Of a stretch of 36,604 bases of DNA, positions 1 to 6,948 are shown piece after piece. The stretch comes from Acidovorax sp. Lineage in GTDB: Bacteria; Pseudomonadota; Gammaproteobacteria; Burkholderiales; Burkholderiaceae_C. The notes under the pieces are model-generated. The model had not been told where the DNA came from and searched no databases. It saw nothing but the letters and a program-made list of their open reading frames with translations. Position 1 is the stretch's first letter, and each line of letters begins with the position of its first letter. The position numbers and the translations under genes are program-made. The stretch lies in assembly GCF_022763525.1 (NCBI RefSeq), contig NZ_JALEGG010000223.1:1-36604 (forward strand), written 5' to 3'.

Positions 1-110
1 CCCTTCGGGTTGCGATGCCCAAGGGCCATCCGCGGCGTTGCCAAGCCTCGCTGGGGCCGCACCCCAGCTTCGTTTGGCGCCTAGCGCCTGGCCCTTGTGC
101 GTCGCAACGC
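1..110. repeat. Large imperfect palindrome at the window edge
   Basis: The outer arms at 9-28 and 89-108 are reverse complements at 18 of 20 positions; the left arm reads GTTGCGATGCCCAAGGGCCA. Inside them a second pair matches: GCCAA and GCTGGGG (about 40-56) against CCCCAGC and TTGGC (about 62-77), around a short loop at 57-61. The whole stretch could fold as one long hairpin of about 100 bases. It lies beyond the 3' end of the phosphatase gene on the minus strand. There is no T-tract, so it does not look like a plain terminator. It could be an interspersed palindromic element that continues to the left of the window. No open frame here is convincing. Confidence 0.6.
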
Positions 111-144
111 ATCTGGCAAAAATAGTGTGAACAGGCCCTAGGGG

Positions 145-654
145 CTACAGCGGCTGGGATCGCCGCTGCAGCTGTTGCCGCACGTGGCGCAGCAGGCCTT
201 CGCAGGCATCTTCCACCAGATCCAGCACCTCTTCAAAGCCAGCGGCCCCGCCGTAGTACGGGTCGGGCACCACGGGGCTGTTGAATTGCTGGCAGAACTC
301 GGTCATGCGGCGCAGCTTGTGGGCATGCGCTGGCGGGCAAAGCGCATGCGCCAGGGCCAGGTTGTCCCAGTCCATCGCCAGCACCAGATCGTGGCGTTCA
401 AAGTCTCCGGCGAGCATCTGCCGCGCGCGCAGGTCCGACAGGTCGTAGCCCCGTTGTGCGGCGTGGCGCTGGGTGCGGTTGTCCGGCGCCTTGCCGGGGT
501 GGTAGTTGTGGGTGCCCGCCGAGTCCACATGCACCTGGCTGGCCAGACCACTGTGAACCACCTTGTGCCGGAACACGCCGTGGGCCGTGGGGCTGCGGCA
601 GATGTTGCCCATGCACACAAAGAGTACCGAGTAAGTGGTGATGTGCTCCTGCAT
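145..654 (-). CDS. Low molecular weight protein-tyrosine phosphatase
   Basis: The 169-residue product has the full signature of the low molecular weight phosphatase family. The P-loop near the N-terminus reads VCMGNICRSP, with nucleophile Cys14 and phosphate-binding Arg20. The general-acid loop near the C-terminus is PDPYYGG, with Asp131. Length is normal for these cytoplasmic enzymes, which remove phosphate from tyrosine residues by a cysteinyl-phosphate intermediate. The reading frame stays open far upstream (to about 1068), but that part overlaps the glutathione transferase gene in another frame; the ATG at 654 gives the standard N-terminus. It sits 20 bases after the glutathione transferase gene on the same strand, so the two are probably cotranscribed. 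No exopolysaccharide genes or tyrosine kinase are nearby, so the substrate cannot be inferred. Confidence 0.93.
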   Translation of the reverse strand: MQEHITTYSVLFVCMGNICRSPTAHGVFRHKVVHSGLASQVHVDSAGTHNYHPGKAPDNRTQRHAAQRGYDLSDLRARQMLAGDFERHDLVLAMDWDNLALAHALCPPAHAHKLRRMTEFCQQFNSPVVPDPYYGGAAGFEEVLDLVEDACEGLLRHVRQQLQRRSQPL

Positions 655-674
655 GTCTTTGGTGCAGGCCGAGT

Positions 675-1364
675 TCAGGCCGACATCACGACCGGGCCAC
701 CCTTGGCAATGCCGCGCTGGTAGGCCGGGCGCGCCTGCATGCGCTGCACGTAGGCTTGTAGATGAGGGCAGCTGGCGGCCTTGGTGGTGCGCGAGAGCGC
801 CGCTTCCACCGCAAAGCTCATCTGAAAATCCGCCATGGTCAGGTGCTTGCCCGCAAACCAGGTGTGCTGGCCCAGGTGCTGCTCCATGAAGTCGAGCGCG
901 GTGTTCACGTTCGGGTCGATGACCTTGTCCTGCACCTTGCCGCACAGGGCCTTGGCAATCGGCTTCACGAAGAAGGGCATGGGCTGGGTGGGGATGGTCA
1001 TGAACACCAGCTTCATCACCAGCCAGTTCATGAGCGATCCCTCGGCGTAGTGCATCCAGAAGCGGCATTGCCGGTGCTCGGGTGTGCCACGCACGGGCTG
1101 CAGGTAGGCCAGATCGCCCCCGGCCTGCGCGCCATACGTTTCCACCAGGTATTCGATGATGGCGCCAGACTCGGCAATCACCTCGCCGTTGTCGGTGATG
1201 ACGGGGGACTTGCCCAGCGGGTGGATTTTCTTGAGCTCGGGCGGCGCGAGCTTGGTGGCCTTGTCGCGCTGGTAGATCTTGAGTTCGTATGGAACGCCGA
1301 GCTCCTCCAGCAGCCAGAGGACGCGTTGCGAGCGGGAAGTTTCAAGGTGGTGGACGGTGATCAT
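675..1364 (-). CDS. Glutathione S-transferase family protein
   Basis: A 229-residue cytosolic glutathione transferase. The N-terminal thioredoxin-like domain (about 1-80) starts MITVHHLETSRSQRVLWLLE; its serine/arginine cluster at 10-14 is where this family holds glutathione. It also has the cis-proline region (GKSPVI) and the ESGAIIEYL motif that binds the gamma-glutamyl group. The C-terminal helical domain (about 95-229) carries the TMADFQMSF motif, a form of the conserved N-capping box. The likely role is conjugation or reduction of electrophiles with glutathione; the substrate is unknown. The frame extends 20 codons upstream, but the ATG at 1364 gives the family N-terminus directly. The phosphatase gene follows after 20 bases. 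Confidence 0.92.
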   Translation of the reverse strand: MITVHHLETSRSQRVLWLLEELGVPYELKIYQRDKATKLAPPELKKIHPLGKSPVITDNGEVIAESGAIIEYLVETYGAQAGGDLAYLQPVRGTPEHRQCRFWMHYAEGSLMNWLVMKLVFMTIPTQPMPFFVKPIAKALCGKVQDKVIDPNVNTALDFMEQHLGQHTWFAGKHLTMADFQMSFAVEAALSRTTKAASCPHLQAYVQRMQARPAYQRGIAKGGPVVMSA

Positions 1365-1426
1365 GGCGGCTATTGGAACAGCAGCCGCCTTCCCGGCGCA
1401 ACGGGTGGGTTCCTGCCGCGCCAAGC

Positions 1427-1451
1427 AAAAAGCCCTCGAACGAGGGCTTTC
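1427..1451 (-). terminator. Rho-independent terminator of the small basic protein gene
   Basis: A perfect 10-bp stem, AAAGCCCTCG (1429-1438) and CGAGGGCTTT (1441-1450), is separated by AA. Read on the minus strand it is followed by a run of T. It lies about 50 bases after the stop codon of the gene at 1501-1671 and 63 bases before the glutathione transferase start, so it separates the two transcription units. Confidence 0.75.
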
Positions 1452-1500
1452 TTGCGGTGGTGTCTGTCGGCCGACACTAGCCAGCCGGAAACAGAGGCGA

Positions 1501-1671
1501 TCAGCCGCCCTTCTTGGAGCGCTTGCCAGGATTCTTCTTGCTGCGCGTGGCCACGCCGCGCTCCAGGCTCACGCGCTGGCCGCGGCCAGGGGTGCGCAGG
1601 GTGTAGCCGGGCAGGGGCTGGGGTTGGGGGGTGCGCTTGCGGTCTGCTTCGGTAACGATCTTGTTGCCCAT
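1501..1671 (-). CDS. Small basic protein of unknown function (56 residues)
   Basis: An ATG at 1671 opens a 56-codon frame. The product is rich in Arg, Lys, Pro and Gln and ends in a lysine/arginine tail (SKKNPGKRSKKGG). There is no membrane segment or signal peptide. The stop is followed by a good terminator, which supports a real, separately transcribed gene. The same frame stays open upstream to about 2241, but that part is antisense-like sequence over the transglutaminase gene. The charge suggests binding to nucleic acid or the ribosome, which is inference only. I do not recognise a named family; it may be a lineage-specific conserved hypothetical. Confidence 0.6.
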   Translation of the reverse strand: MGNKIVTEADRKRTPQPQPLPGYTLRTPGRGQRVSLERGVATRSKKNPGKRSKKGG

Positions 1672-1757
1672 GATAGGTCTCTGAGGGAGTGGAAAAAGGG
1701 GGATATTAGGCCACAGCTGCTGGCCCGGGCACCTGCGGGGGGCTTGAGCGCCTGGGG

Positions 1758-2648
1758 TTACTTCGCCGCGAAACCCGCCGCCGGGCCCGCGCCCGGGTCG
1801 GTGGACAGGGCATCGGTGCCATGCTGCGGCAGCACGAATCCGCGGGTCGCGTCTTCCACGGCGTGCGTGCGGATGACGGGCGGCTGCGCCTTCACGTTGC
1901 CGAAGATGGTGGCAAACGCGACATCGGCGGCATCGCGCCCGGTGCCAAAACGCAGCAGGCCCATCGGAATGGCGGTGCCGGACGGATCGAAGATGTACCA
2001 GCGGTCGCCCAGGTACACCTCGACATAGGCGTGGAAGTCCGGCGGCCCGAGGGCGGGGTCGGCGCCATAGTCCGTGCCCGAAGTGAACCGTGCCGGAATG
2101 TTGACTGCGCGGCATAGGGCAATCATGAGGTGGGCGAAATCCCTGCACACGCCCACTTGCTCGATCAGCGTGTCCACGGCGGCGGTGGTGAAGTTGGACG
2201 TGTTGGACGTGAACGCCACGTGCCCGCGCACCCACTCGCAAATCGCTTGCACCCGGCTGTAGCCCTGCGGCAGCGCGCCGAATTCGTTGTGCGCCAGGCG
2301 CAGCAGCCGGTCGGACTGGCAGTAGCGACTGGGATAGATGAAGCCCAGCACATCCTGCGGGAGGTAGCGCACCGGCACTTCGGGCAGTTGCGCGGGGTCG
2401 GCGCGGTGGTGGGTGATGTCCACGGTGGCCGAGTACGTGAGCTCCAGACGCCCGGGCTCTCCGTGCAGCCGCAGGTAGCGGTTGCGGCTGGCCGGGTCGG
2501 TGTGGACCTGGGTCGCGATGTCCTGGTTGAGCACCAGCCGCTCGTGGCTGACCGCCTGGTTCGGCGTGTGGGCGGCGTGGATGTTGAACACGAAATCGGC
2601 GCCGTACGGGTCGACGATGTCGTAGCTCAGCTCGATCTGAAGTTCCAT
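1758..2648 (-). CDS. Transglutaminase-like cysteine protease family protein
   Basis: The 296-residue protein has an N-terminal beta domain (about 1-110, beginning MELQIELSYDIVDPYGADF) and a transglutaminase-like core. The catalytic Cys is in EQVGVCRDFAHL, the His in PPDFHAYVEVYLG, and the Asp in WYIFDPSG; this is the papain-like Cys-His-Asp triad of the family. There is no signal peptide, so it is probably cytoplasmic. Relatives of this type often sit with alpha-E and circularly permuted ATP-grasp genes, and sometimes with Anbu protease genes. Here none is adjacent, although an Anbu gene lies 30 kb away in the same window. The start at 2648 is chosen because it gives the family N-terminus. 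An in-frame ATG at 2768 would add 40 residues of low-complexity Ala/Pro sequence. Confidence 0.88.
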   Translation of the reverse strand: MELQIELSYDIVDPYGADFVFNIHAAHTPNQAVSHERLVLNQDIATQVHTDPASRNRYLRLHGEPGRLELTYSATVDITHHRADPAQLPEVPVRYLPQDVLGFIYPSRYCQSDRLLRLAHNEFGALPQGYSRVQAICEWVRGHVAFTSNTSNFTTAAVDTLIEQVGVCRDFAHLMIALCRAVNIPARFTSGTDYGADPALGPPDFHAYVEVYLGDRWYIFDPSGTAIPMGLLRFGTGRDAADVAFATIFGNVKAQPPVIRTHAVEDATRGFVLPQHGTDALSTDPGAGPAAGFAAK

Positions 2649-2889
2649 GCGCACCCGTGGAGACGCGGGGTGCGCCGCAGGCGCTGGCGAGAGGATGCTG
2701 GCGCCTTGCCAGTTGGCGGGGAAATGCGCTGCCGCAGGGGCCTGCGCAACGCTTTGAAGGTGCGCCATGGTTGTCTCAGCGTGCGACGGCCCGAACGCAC
2801 GCGGGTGCGTCGACGGTGGGAGCCGCCATCGGCCGGGCGGGGGTGACAGAGAAATGCGGGGATATCGCGGCATGATCCAGTCTTTCGTA
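2649..2889. other. Non-coding gap upstream of the transglutaminase gene
   Basis: Together with the remnant at 2890-3037 this makes 389 bases without a clear gene. The frame of the transglutaminase gene is open through it, and an ATG at 2768 is possible, but the translated sequence is Pro/Arg/His-rich and not protein-like. I see no strong promoter, hairpin or RNA gene here. Confidence 0.4.
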
Positions 2890-3037
2890 AGCCCCGCCCG
2901 CCGGGCATCGCGCAGGGGCGCGTCCAGGCATTGAAGATGGGGCCGTTCAACCATACGTGCTGCGCTGCCTGCGCGGTGTAGGCGTACTGCTCGCGCGTGC
3001 GCAGGTTGCAGGGCGGCGGGCCGCGGCTGGCGCCGGC
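2890..3037 (-). pseudogene. Possible gene remnant (about 48 codons, no start)
   Basis: Read on the minus strand directly after the stop codon of the small acidic protein gene and in the same frame, there are about 48 codons with almost exclusively G or C at the third position. They translate to protein-like sequence, including NLRTREQYAYTAQ and HVWLNGPIFNAW. The bias then breaks down near 2895 (TTA CGA AAG ACT). A neighbouring frame gives a natural-looking continuation (RRAGLTKDWIM), as expected after a frameshift. There is no start codon or terminator of its own. I do not recognise the parent family. It could be the decayed 3' end of a gene, or chance. Confidence 0.3.
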
Positions 3038-3406
3038 CTAGTCCAGGTTGAAGAAGCCGCGCAGCGCCTGGCAGAAATCCGCCCCGCCGCTTAGCGTGAA
3101 AGTGATGGTGGTGCGCGGCGGCGCCGGCGTGCCCGGGGAAGAGCGCAATTGCCCGTCCGCGCTCTCGAACACCAATTCCAGCGGCGTGCTCACTTCCTGG
3201 GAACCCTGCAGGTCGTACTGCCACACACCGCCTTCCTCCGACGGGCCGCAAGCGTCGGGCCAATGCGCGTGGGCCCACGCCAGCACCGCCGCAATCTCGG
3301 CATGCAATGCAGGCAGCTTTGCGGGCAGGACACTAGCCATGGCATCGAAGGTGCCGGTGCCGTCCTCGTCTTCGCTGTAGTCGAAATCCAGGTAGTGCAG
3401 GTTCAT
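3038..3406 (-). CDS. Small acidic conserved hypothetical protein (122 residues)
   Basis: An ATG at 3406 opens a 122-codon frame. The N-terminus is strongly acidic (HYLDFDYSEDEDGTGTFDAM). Later parts are regular alternating strands typical of a small cytoplasmic alpha/beta protein (WQYDLQG, PLELVFES, TTITFTLSG), ending in a hydrophobic LRGFFNLD. There are no membrane segments, cysteine clusters or recognisable catalytic motif. Codon bias matches real genes in the window. It is divergent from the ABC ATPase at 3542, with about 135 bases between them that must hold both promoters. Function unknown. Confidence 0.75.
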   Translation of the reverse strand: MNLHYLDFDYSEDEDGTGTFDAMASVLPAKLPALHAEIAAVLAWAHAHWPDACGPSEEGGVWQYDLQGSQEVSTPLELVFESADGQLRSSPGTPAPPRTTITFTLSGGADFCQALRGFFNLD

Positions 3407-3530
3407 GGGGATAGGGGCTCTTGGAGACCCGCCAGTGTCGTTGATGCCGAGGTTCGTGCGCATGTGTGGGTGCGCGTGTGTGCGCATGGCATGCGCGCCA
3501 GGCTCCCTAGAATGCTCCTCTTTTTCCCGC

Positions 3531-3536
3531 AAGGAG
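3531..3536 (+). promoter_or_regulatory. Ribosome binding site that fixes a GTG start
   Basis: AAGGAG lies five bases before the GTG at 3542 and inside the reading frame that an upstream ATG at 3512 would open. The site therefore favours GTG as the true start of the ABC ATPase gene. Confidence 0.7.
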
Positions 3537-3541
3537 ACGAG

Positions 3542-4189
3542 GTGGCTGAGAGCGTGGTGTTGCAAGTGGACGGCCTGCGGTTTGCCTACCCCGAATGCAA
3601 GGTCTTGGACGGGCTGTCTCTGGCCTGGCCCGCGGGCGTTGCCTTGGTGCAAGGGGACGAGAGCAGTGGCAAGACCTCGCTGCTGCGCCTGCTGGCGGGC
3701 GAGCTGGCAGCGCAGGCAGGTGAGATCAGCCTGCAGGGGGTGCGGCTGCGAGCCCAGCCCGAGGCCTACCGCGCGCTGGTTTTCTGGCAGGACCCGCGCA
3801 GCACGTCGCTCGATGAGCTCACAGCCCGGCAGTGGCTGGCCAGCCTGCCTGCATGCCATGCGCGCTGGGACGCTGCGGCGCTCGCCACCCACGTGCAGGG
3901 CTTCTCGCTGGAACCCCACCTGGACAAGCCGTTCTATGCCCTCTCCACCGGCAGCCGGCGCAAAGTGCTCATGGCCGGTGGGCTCGCGAGCGGAGCGGCT
4001 CTCACGCTTTTCGACGAACCGGTGGCGGGGCTCGACAGGCCTTCGATCAACTACCTGACGCAGGCGCTGGCAGAGGCTGCGCACCACGCCGCACGCCTCG
4101 TGGTGGTGGCGCACTACGAGGCGCTGCCGGGCATCGCTTGGCGTGGGCAGGTCACCCTGGGCCGCCCGGGTGAGGCGCCGGCCACTTGA
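3542..4189 (+). CDS. ABC transporter ATP-binding protein (orphan)
   Basis: A 215-residue single nucleotide-binding domain. Visible motifs in order: Walker A GDESSGKTS, a signature loop LSTGSRRKV in place of the usual LSGGQ, Walker B LTLFDEP followed by the D-loop GLD, and the switch histidine in VVVAHYE. It is small for an ABC ATPase and has little beyond the core, resembling CcmA-type subunits. No permease or binding protein is adjacent. It is flanked by a divergent hypothetical gene and a LysE exporter 193 bases downstream, so its partner must be encoded elsewhere. A 6-bp hairpin, GGACCA-ggt-TGGTCC, at 4212-4226 follows the stop and may help end transcription. GTG start chosen by the AAGGAG site. 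Confidence 0.85.
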   Translation: MAESVVLQVDGLRFAYPECKVLDGLSLAWPAGVALVQGDESSGKTSLLRLLAGELAAQAGEISLQGVRLRAQPEAYRALVFWQDPRSTSLDELTARQWLASLPACHARWDAAALATHVQGFSLEPHLDKPFYALSTGSRRKVLMAGGLASGAALTLFDEPVAGLDRPSINYLTQALAEAAHHAARLVVVAHYEALPGIAWRGQVTLGRPGEAPAT

Positions 4190-4382
4190 TCTCGGAAAGG
4201 GCACGAAGGAAGGACCAGGTTGGTCCCTGATCGGCGCAGTGGGCCGACCACGGGGCGCACTTTGCTGGCATGCGCTGCGCACCCGGGCCTGGGCCCGGTG
4301 CAGTTGGCGGCGAGCCAGCCTGCCGCGCTTGTTTTAGACTGGCCCGCTATTCGGTGTTATTTCGCTCCCGAAAGGACTTTCC

Positions 4383-5015
4383 ATGGATGCGCTTCTTTTT
4401 GCCCCGGTGGCGGTGGCTATTGCACTCACGCCCGGGCCCAATAATTTCTGTGGCCTGAACAACGGCATCCGCGCAGGGGTGGGTACCGCGCTGGTGGCCA
4501 CGCTGGGGCGGGTGGCGGCGTTTGCCATCTTCCTGACCATTTCGGCCGTGGGCCTGGGGGCGATGTTGTTGGCATCCGAGACAGCGTTCACCATCGTCAA
4601 ATGGGTGGGCGCCTGCTATCTCTTCTGGCTGGGCTGGCGCGCGTGGCGCAGCCGCGAGTTCAGCGGCCTGGAGGTGATGGAGGGCGGTGACGTGAAGGCA
4701 TCCGGCGCGCGCGTGCCCGTGAAAGCGCTCATCACCCAGGAGTTCCTGCTGGGCATCACCAACCCCAAGGCCATCATCCTGTTTGCGGCGGTCTTTCCGC
4801 AGTTCATCGATCCGGCCCAGCCGGCGGTGCGCCAGTTTGTGGTGCTGGGCGCCGTGTACCTGGCCGCTGAATTTGTGTCCACGGCGGTCTATGCCGCGGG
4901 CGGTCGCCAGATTCGCCGCTTCATCCGCACCTCGCGCGGCGTGGTGCGCCTGAACAAGGCCACGGGCGGGTTTTTCATGGGAGCGGGCGGCTTGTTGTTG
5001 ACCGCCAACCGGTAA
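4383..5015 (+). CDS. LysE/RhtB family amino acid exporter
   Basis: A 210-residue inner-membrane protein with about six hydrophobic segments. It has the LysE-family N-terminal motif ALTPGPNN (about 14-21), a second conserved loop LLGITNPKAIILFAAVFPQF (about 123-142), and a C-terminal segment ending GAGGLLLTANR. Members export amino acids or related small molecules by proton exchange; the substrate cannot be read from sequence. GAAAGGA about eight bases before the ATG is a reasonable ribosome binding site. It is a single gene, convergent with the response regulator gene 20 bases downstream. No LysR-type regulator is next to it. Confidence 0.9.
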   Translation: MDALLFAPVAVAIALTPGPNNFCGLNNGIRAGVGTALVATLGRVAAFAIFLTISAVGLGAMLLASETAFTIVKWVGACYLFWLGWRAWRSREFSGLEVMEGGDVKASGARVPVKALITQEFLLGITNPKAIILFAAVFPQFIDPAQPAVRQFVVLGAVYLAAEFVSTAVYAAGGRQIRRFIRTSRGVVRLNKATGGFFMGAGGLLLTANR

Positions 5016-5018
5016 CCT

Positions 5019-5032
5019 GGCGGTTTTCCGCC
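5019..5032. terminator. Short hairpin between convergent genes
   Basis: GGCGG-TTTT-CCGCC fills most of the 20 bases between the LysE gene stop (5015) and the response regulator stop (5036). The stem is only 5 bp and no T-tract follows, so a terminator role is tentative. Confidence 0.3.
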
Positions 5033-5035
5033 GCG

Positions 5036-5863
5036 CTACATCGCCTTGAACAGGTGCGCGTAGAGGCGGCTCACCGGCAGCTTTTCGGCCCGGCCCGCCA
5101 GTTCCAGATGCAGCTTGCCGGTCTCGTCGCGCGTCACGGTGGTGATGCTGCTTGCGCGCACCAGGGTGCTGCGGTGGATCTGCCAGAACACCTGCGGGTC
5201 GAGTTGCGCGGTCAGTTCCTTGAGCGGGGTGCGGATCAAATACTCCCGGGCCGCGGTCAGCACCCGCACGTATTTGTCGGCCGCTTCAAAGTACAGCACG
5301 TCGGCCACCGGCACCATGTGGATCTGGCTGCCGCTGCTGGCTTGGATGAGCGTGAGAGGGGGCGTGCCACCTGGTGTTGCCACAGCCGTGGGAGACGCGA
5401 CACCCGGCGCGGCCAGCAGGTGCCGCAGCTGCGCCATGGTTGCTTCTAAATTGATAGCTGGTTGCGCTTGATTCATCAGCGCTTGCTGCAGCTTTTGCAC
5501 TGTTTTTTGCAGCCTGGCCGCCTGCACGGGCTTGAGCAGGTAGTCCACGGCCTGCGCTTCAAACGCCTGGACGGCGTACTGGTCATAGGCCGTCACGAAC
5601 ACCAGCGCGGGAAACGGCCGGTCGTCCGGCCAGGCGTCGGCCAGTTCCACGGCGGCGTCCAGGCCGCTTTGGCCGGGCATGCGGATGTCGAAGAACAGCA
5701 CGTCGGGCTGCAGGGCCAGCGCCTGTTTCACGGCCGACAGGCCATCCCCCACGGTGGCGGCAACTTGCAGCTCGGGCCAGGCACGGGCCAGCTCCTGCCG
5801 CAGTGCGGCGGCCAGCAGGTGTTCATCCTCGGCAATCAGGGCGCGGGGGGCGGGCGGGTTCAT
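5036..5863 (-). CDS. LytTR-family response regulator
   Basis: The 275-residue protein has an N-terminal receiver domain (about 5-120). Its acidic pocket is AEDE (11-14), the phosphoacceptor is Asp59 in FFDIRMPG, and the conserved Lys is in DYLLKPV. The C-terminal LytTR DNA-binding domain (about 170-275) contains YFEAADKYVRVL and the conserved WQIHRSTLVR segment. The linker of about 50 residues is long and includes residues about 127-138 encoded by a copy of the dispersed palindromic repeat. The start ATG overlaps the kinase stop as ATGA, so the two are translationally coupled, kinase first. It presumably regulates its own operon or membrane genes. No obvious LytTR-type direct repeat was seen upstream of 10875. 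Confidence 0.95.
   Translation of the reverse strand: MNPPAPRALIAEDEHLLAAALRQELARAWPELQVAATVGDGLSAVKQALALQPDVLFFDIRMPGQSGLDAAVELADAWPDDRPFPALVFVTAYDQYAVQAFEAQAVDYLLKPVQAARLQKTVQKLQQALMNQAQPAINLEATMAQLRHLLAAPGVASPTAVATPGGTPPLTLIQASSGSQIHMVPVADVLYFEAADKYVRVLTAAREYLIRTPLKELTAQLDPQVFWQIHRSTLVRASSITTVTRDETGKLHLELAGRAEKLPVSRLYAHLFKAM
5448..5483 (+). repeat. Dispersed palindromic repeat, copy 1 (inside the response regulator gene)
   Basis: It reads TTGATAGCT, then GGTT, GCGCTTG, and after a short loop the opposing arm CAGCGCT. It shares the order TGATAGCT, GCGCTTG, loop, AGCGC with the copies at 20384 and 33541. It is read in frame on the minus strand as part of the linker (QALMNQAQPAINL). Confidence 0.7.
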
Positions 5864-6948
5864 GGGTGAGTCGAAGATTTCAAAGGAAAAACGACGCTAG
5901 CGCTTGTTCCACCGGCGCTTGCAGCTATCAAATCGAGAGTGCCCGCGGCTCCGTGCAGGGTGGCCAGGCGCTCGCGCACCTGGGTCAATCCGAAGCTCTG
6001 GCCGGGGCCAGGCGTGGGCAGCTCGTCCGGCAGGCCCACGCCGGTGTCGTTGACCTCGATGACCAGATGGGGGCCGTCGGGCTCCGCGCGTGTGCTGGCG
6101 CGCACGGTGATGAGACCACCCTCCACCTGGGGGTCCAGGCCGTGGCGGATGGCGTTTTCCACCAGCGGCTGCAGCAGCAGCGGGGGCACGGGCACTTCCC
6201 GCAGCGCATCGGGCAGATCCAGCGTGTAGGTCAGGCGCGGGCCCATGCGCACCGCCATCAGTTCCAGGTAGTCGCGCAGGCGCTCAAACTCGTGGGCCAG
6301 CGGGTGCTGCGTGCTGCGCGACGCGGTGAGCGTGGCGCGCAGGTAGGCAATCATGCGGTCCAGCATCTCCTGCGCGCGGGCGGGGTCGGTGCCGATCAGC
6401 ACGCGCAGGTTGGCCAGCGTGTTGAACAGCATGTGGGGTTCGAGCTGGGTTTCCAGCAGCTTCAGGCGCGCCTCGCTGGCGTGCATGCGGGCCTCGGCCA
6501 TCTTGTCTTCCAGGTAGGCTGACTTGTGGATGGCGTAGAAGTAGTAGCTGCCCACCAGCCCGGCAATGGCCGTGATGAGGATGGAAGTGCGCTGGTCTGC
6601 GCCGGACAGCGAAGCGCCCGCCGGATAGAAGTGGAAGTAGTACACGCACAGCGCATCAGCCAGCCGCGTGCCCGCCAGGTAGCCGATGACGATGCCCGCC
6701 ACCACCAGCGCAATGCCCTGCCAGCCCTGAGGCCAGCCTGTCTCGGCGGCGGATGGCATCAGCTCGCGGCCCAGGTCGATGATGGCCCAGGTGAAGGTGC
6801 CGATCAGCACCGAGTACACCACGGGCGGCCCGTACGGCTTGTCGGGCATGAAGGCGTACTGGAGGGTGGCCACCACCAGCGTGAAGGCCAGCACCTGAAG
6901 GTAGTGCCGCAGCTTGCTGATGGCGTTGAAGTCGCGCCGCAGCGTCAT
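5860..6948 (-). CDS. LytS-type sensor histidine kinase (His_kinase family)
   Basis: A 362-residue inner-membrane kinase. Hydrophobic segments fall at about 16-33, 42-60, 78-100 and 121-140, with no large extracellular sensor domain. A short helical stretch then leads to the phosphoacceptor motif QLEPHMLFNTLAN, with His172. The ATPase part has the N-box LVENAIRHGLDP and the G-box NDTGVGLP, followed by FGLTQVRERL. The last residues (about 338-353) are encoded by a copy of the dispersed repeat, yet still give a plausible final strand (AGGTSASVVFP). The gene overlaps the upstream 2TM gene and the downstream regulator gene by ATGA, so all three are coupled. The signal is unknown; few loops face outside, so it may sense the membrane or the 2TM protein. 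Confidence 0.95.
   Translation of the reverse strand: MTLRRDFNAISKLRHYLQVLAFTLVVATLQYAFMPDKPYGPPVVYSVLIGTFTWAIIDLGRELMPSAAETGWPQGWQGIALVVAGIVIGYLAGTRLADALCVYYFHFYPAGASLSGADQRTSILITAIAGLVGSYYFYAIHKSAYLEDKMAEARMHASEARLKLLETQLEPHMLFNTLANLRVLIGTDPARAQEMLDRMIAYLRATLTASRSTQHPLAHEFERLRDYLELMAVRMGPRLTYTLDLPDALREVPVPPLLLQPLVENAIRHGLDPQVEGGLITVRASTRAEPDGPHLVIEVNDTGVGLPDELPTPGPGQSFGLTQVRERLATLHGAAGTLDLIAASAGGTSASVVFPLKSSTHP
5890..5936 (-). repeat. Dispersed palindromic repeat, copy 2 (3' end of the kinase gene)
   Basis: On the minus strand it reads TTTGATAGCTGC, then AAGCGC, a loop, and AAGCGCTAGCG. It is oriented opposite to copy 1, about 410 bases away. It encodes the final strand of the kinase ATPase domain. 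Confidence 0.65.

Noticed and set aside
655..1068. N-terminal extension of the phosphatase frame
   Set aside because: The extra 138 codons overlap the glutathione transferase gene in another frame and are not protein-like; the family start is at 654.
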